Assembly (NCBI GenBank): GCA_016717005.1
Contig: JADJUF010000037.1
Span: 558,001 to 622,000 of the forward strand
Reading direction: 5' to 3'
Length of the DNA: 64,000 nucleotides
From: Myxococcales bacterium
GTDB lineage: Bacteria > Myxococcota_A > Polyangia > Haliangiales > Haliangiaceae
In this document: piece after piece, positions 61,979-64,000 of the stretch
Layout of the letters: each line of letters opens with the position of its first letter
How positions within the stretch are numbered: position 1 is the stretch's first letter
Program-made: the position numbers and the translations under genes
Notes under the pieces: generated by a model
The model's input: only the letters and a program-made list of their open reading frames with translations
Told to the model about the DNA's origin: nothing
Database searches by the model: none

Positions 61979-62949
61979 CCTGGGTCGATCTGGTCGCCCG
62001 CGCCCGCGGGCTCGCGACGCACCTGGCCAGCGACGCGGCGCTGGCCGACCTCGATCGCGCCCACGACCGCGCGAGCCTGGCGGCGGCGCTGGCCCGCGCC
62101 GGCCTGCCGGCGATCGCCGGCGCCGACGATCCGGGCGCGCCGGCCACCGTCGAGGCGGCGGCGACCGCGCGCGCGGCCGCCGAGCTGGCGATCCTCGAGC
62201 GCTGGGCCGGCGCGCGGGCCGGCGCCCTGGCGGTGCTCGTCGACGATCAGGATCGGCGCAGCCTGCGCGGGCTGATCCGCGGGCTGGTCGCGGGCGCGCC
62301 GGCCGCGGCCCGCCTCACCGGCGCGGTGCCGACCTCGCGCCTGCCGGCGGCGACGCTGCGCGCGCTCGCGGCCCAGCCGACCGCGGCGGCGCTGGCTGCG
62401 GCGCTGACTCGGTGCGCGCACCCGGCCGCGGCGGCGCTGGCCGCGCCGCTGGCGCAGACGCCGCTCGACCTGCTCGGGGTCGAGCGCGCGCTGACCGCGT
62501 GGTTCGCGGCCCGGGCCCGCGTCAGCGCGCGCGCCGACGCCGCGCTCGCGGTCCACGTCGCGCAGGTGATCGACGTCGCCAACGCCGGCGCCGCGCTGGC
62601 GCTAGCGGCGCGCGGCCGCACCCTCGAGCCGGACGCCAGCTTCGTCGACGGCGGCCGGCGCCTGGCCCGGCCCGAGTTCGTCGCCGCGGCGACCGCCACC
62701 CCCGCGATCGCGGCCACCGCGCTCGCCCGGTCGTTCGGCGGCACGCCGGTGGCCGACGCGCTCACCGACGCCGCGCCCGACGCGGTCGAGCGGGCCGCGC
62801 TGGTCTGGCACCTCGCGACCCAGCGCCGCCTCGCCCGCGCGGCGCCGCTCGGCCTGGCGCCGGTGCTCTCCCTGGTGCTGCGCCGGCGCGCCGAGACCCG
62901 GCGGGTGCGCCACGCCGCCTGGCGGATCGCGCTCGGAGGCGCGCCGTGA
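61975..62949 (+). CDS. ntpC: V-type ATPase subunit C (V0D/AC39 family)
   Basis: 324 residues, all helical, matching the funnel-shaped C/d subunit in length and in the closing RRRAETRRVRHAAWRIALGG. Internal repeats such as VDDQDRRSLRGLIRGLVAG and TPLDLLGVERALTAWFAARARV fit the AC39 pattern of three similar helical bundles. It couples the rotor ring to the central shaft. GGAGG (61963-61967) lies before ATG 61975, which overlaps the E stop. Confidence 0.88.
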   Translation: MTWVDLVARARGLATHLASDAALADLDRAHDRASLAAALARAGLPAIAGADDPGAPATVEAAATARAAAELAILERWAGARAGALAVLVDDQDRRSLRGLIRGLVAGAPAAARLTGAVPTSRLPAATLRALAAQPTAAALAAALTRCAHPAAAALAAPLAQTPLDLLGVERALTAWFAARARVSARADAALAVHVAQVIDVANAGAALALAARGRTLEPDASFVDGGRRLARPEFVAAATATPAIAATALARSFGGTPVADALTDAAPDAVERAALVWHLATQRRLARAAPLGLAPVLSLVLRRRAETRRVRHAAWRIALGGAP

Positions 62950-63272
62950 GGGCGCCGATCCGCGTCGTGTGCCGGCGCCCGGCGGCGCTGGGCCTGGGCC
63001 TGGCCGGTCTGGCCTGCACCGAGGCGCCCGACGGCGCCACCGCCGCCGCGGCGATCGCGACGATCGAGGCCGCCGGCGGCGCGGTCATCCTGATCGAGCG
63101 CGCGCTCTACGACGAGCTGCCGGGCGCGCTGCGCCGCCAGGTCGAGCGCGACGGCGCGCCGCTGTTGATGCCGTTCCCGGGCCCGACCCTCGACGCCACC
63201 GGCGCCGCGCCCGAGCAAGAGCTGCTCGATCTGCTGCGGCGGTCGGTCGGCTACCGCGTGAGGCTGCGGTGA
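62946..63272 (+). CDS. ntpG: V-type ATPase subunit F
   Basis: 108 residues with the alternating strand/helix order of subunit F (IRVVCRRPAALGLGLAGL, AIATIEAAGGAVILIERALYDELP, LLMPFPGPTLD). It resembles a CheY-like fold and binds the top of the central shaft; it is called NtpG in Enterococcus. GTG 62946 overlaps the C stop, and its own stop overlaps the A start (GTGA at 63269), so the genes are strictly coupled. Confidence 0.85.
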   Translation: MRAPIRVVCRRPAALGLGLAGLACTEAPDGATAAAAIATIEAAGGAVILIERALYDELPGALRRQVERDGAPLLMPFPGPTLDATGAAPEQELLDLLRRSVGYRVRLR

Positions 63273-64000
63273 CCGCGCCGGTGGTCACGCGCGTCACCGG
63301 CACGCTGGCCGAGGCGCGCCCGCTGCGCGACGCCGGGCTCTACGACCTGGTCCGGGTCGGGCCGCGCGGCCTGCTCGGCGAGATCATCCGGTTCCGCGAC
63401 GAGGTCGCGACGCTGCAGATCTACGAGGACACCACCGGCCTGGCGCTGGGCGCGGCGGTCACCGCGACCGGCGGGCCGCTCACCGTCGAGCTGGGCCCGG
63501 GGCTGCTCGGGTCGATCCTCGACGGCGTCGGCCGCCCGCTGGTGCGGCTGGCGGCCGCGACCGGCGACTTCATCGCGCCCGGCGCGGCCGCGCCGACCCT
63601 GGATCCGGACCGGCGCTGGCGGTTCACCGCGACCGCGCGGCCCGGCGACGTGGTCGCCGCCGGCGACGTGCTCGGCACGGTCGAGGAGCAGCCCGGGTTC
63701 GTGCACCGCGTGCTGGTGCCGCCCGGCGTCGGCGGCGCGCTCGCGGCGCTGGCCAGCGGCGACGTCACCGTGGCCGCGCCGATCGGCCACCTCGTCGACG
63801 GGACGCCGCTGACGCTGGCGCAGCGCTGGCCGCTGCGCACGCCGCGGCCGGTGGCCGAGCGCCTGCCCGCCGATCGGCCGCTGGTCACCGGCCAGCGCGT
63901 GTTCGATCTGCTGTTCCCGCTGGCCGAGGGCGGCGCGATCGCGGTGCCGGGCGGCTTCGGCACCGGCAAGACCGTCATCGAGCACGGCCTGGCCCGCCAC
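63269..64000 (+). CDS. ntpA: V-type ATPase catalytic subunit A (truncated by the window end)
   Basis: The first 244 residues are present and the gene runs off the window. TRVTGTLAEARPLRDAGLYDLVRVGPRGLLGEIIRF is the N-terminal barrel, the middle (PTLDPDRRWRFTATARPGDVVAAGDVLGTVEE) is the bulge domain peculiar to V/A-type A subunits, and the P-loop GGFGTGKT is near the end. With B and D, presumably encoded next, it forms the ATP-hydrolysing or synthesising head. GTG 63269 overlaps the F stop. Confidence 0.93.
   Translation, partial: MTAPVVTRVTGTLAEARPLRDAGLYDLVRVGPRGLLGEIIRFRDEVATLQIYEDTTGLALGAAVTATGGPLTVELGPGLLGSILDGVGRPLVRLAAATGDFIAPGAAAPTLDPDRRWRFTATARPGDVVAAGDVLGTVEEQPGFVHRVLVPPGVGGALAALASGDVTVAAPIGHLVDGTPLTLAQRWPLRTPRPVAERLPADRPLVTGQRVFDLLFPLAEGGAIAVPGGFGTGKTVIEHGLARH

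Overview
The window is very GC-rich (hand-counted stretches run about 75-80% G+C) and gene-dense, with many GTG starts and 1-4 base start/stop overlaps. Its gene content points to a myxobacterium-like member of the Myxococcota: FHA/DUF4388 and PilZ signalling proteins, an FHA-type sigma-54 activator, three Hanks-type Ser/Thr kinase homologues, many lipoproteins, a branched-chain 2-oxoacid dehydrogenase operon and a V-type ATPase operon. This placement is inferred from gene content; no rRNA or tRNA gene was seen.

Layout. 1-7.2 kb: cupin and small membrane protein, FHA-DUF4388 regulator, lipase-like hydrolase, WGR-like protein, a kinase-like receptor lacking the catalytic Asp, and a frameshifted FHA/sigma-54 activator. 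7.3-13.6 kb: an active-looking kinase, then a metal-uptake locus (small His-rich protein, outer-membrane barrel, substrate-binding protein, permease fused to HEAT-like repeats; no ATPase gene). 13.6-17.4 kb: coiled-coil protein, a Cys-rich repeat lipoprotein interrupted by a frameshift, small secreted and membrane proteins. 17.5-22.7 kb: lytic transglycosylase, glutaryl-CoA dehydrogenase-like enzyme, ThiD, TIGR01777 epimerase. 22.6-25.6 kb: a two-gene cassette (DUF262 protein + HipA kinase) enclosed by a perfect 35-bp direct repeat that duplicates the 3' end of the epimerase gene, with lower G+C than its flanks. 25.6-28.2 kb: zinc-ribbon proteins, hexapeptide acyltransferase, PilZ protein, a 44-bp tandem repeat. 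28.1-32.9 kb: a membrane glycosylation cluster (GtrA, GT-C-like, GT2, TIGR03663). 33-36.1 kb: three lipoproteins with Pro/Thr/Ser-rich tails, one carrying a phospholipase-A2-like signature. 36.1-39.9 kb: the bkd operon (E1alpha, frameshifted E1beta, E2) plus a GRAM-like gene, with a palindrome in its promoter region. 40-46 kb: DUF4178 protein, lipoproteins, a large kinase with a periplasmic region, a MetE-like protein. 46-49.9 kb: an eCIS-type accessory/effector module (AAA+ ATPase, DUF4157 protein with a permuted papain-like domain, small partner). 50.2-54.4 kb: DUF3142 lipoprotein, large exported helical-repeat protein, lipoprotein. 54.6-58.8 kb: ECF sigma factor, membrane protein with a long PSGA repeat, beta-solenoid surface protein, Ni/Co-transporter-like protein. 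58.9-64 kb: V-type ATPase genes in the order ntpF-I-K-E-C-G-A, running off the window.

The most striking element is the DUF262-HipA cassette: a compact toxin- or defence-like pair that looks inserted by site-specific recombination and lacks both a recombinase and a HipB antitoxin. Also notable are short tandem repeats that carry the stop codon at the 3' ends of several unrelated genes, and two conserved genes each interrupted by one missing base, which may be sequence errors.
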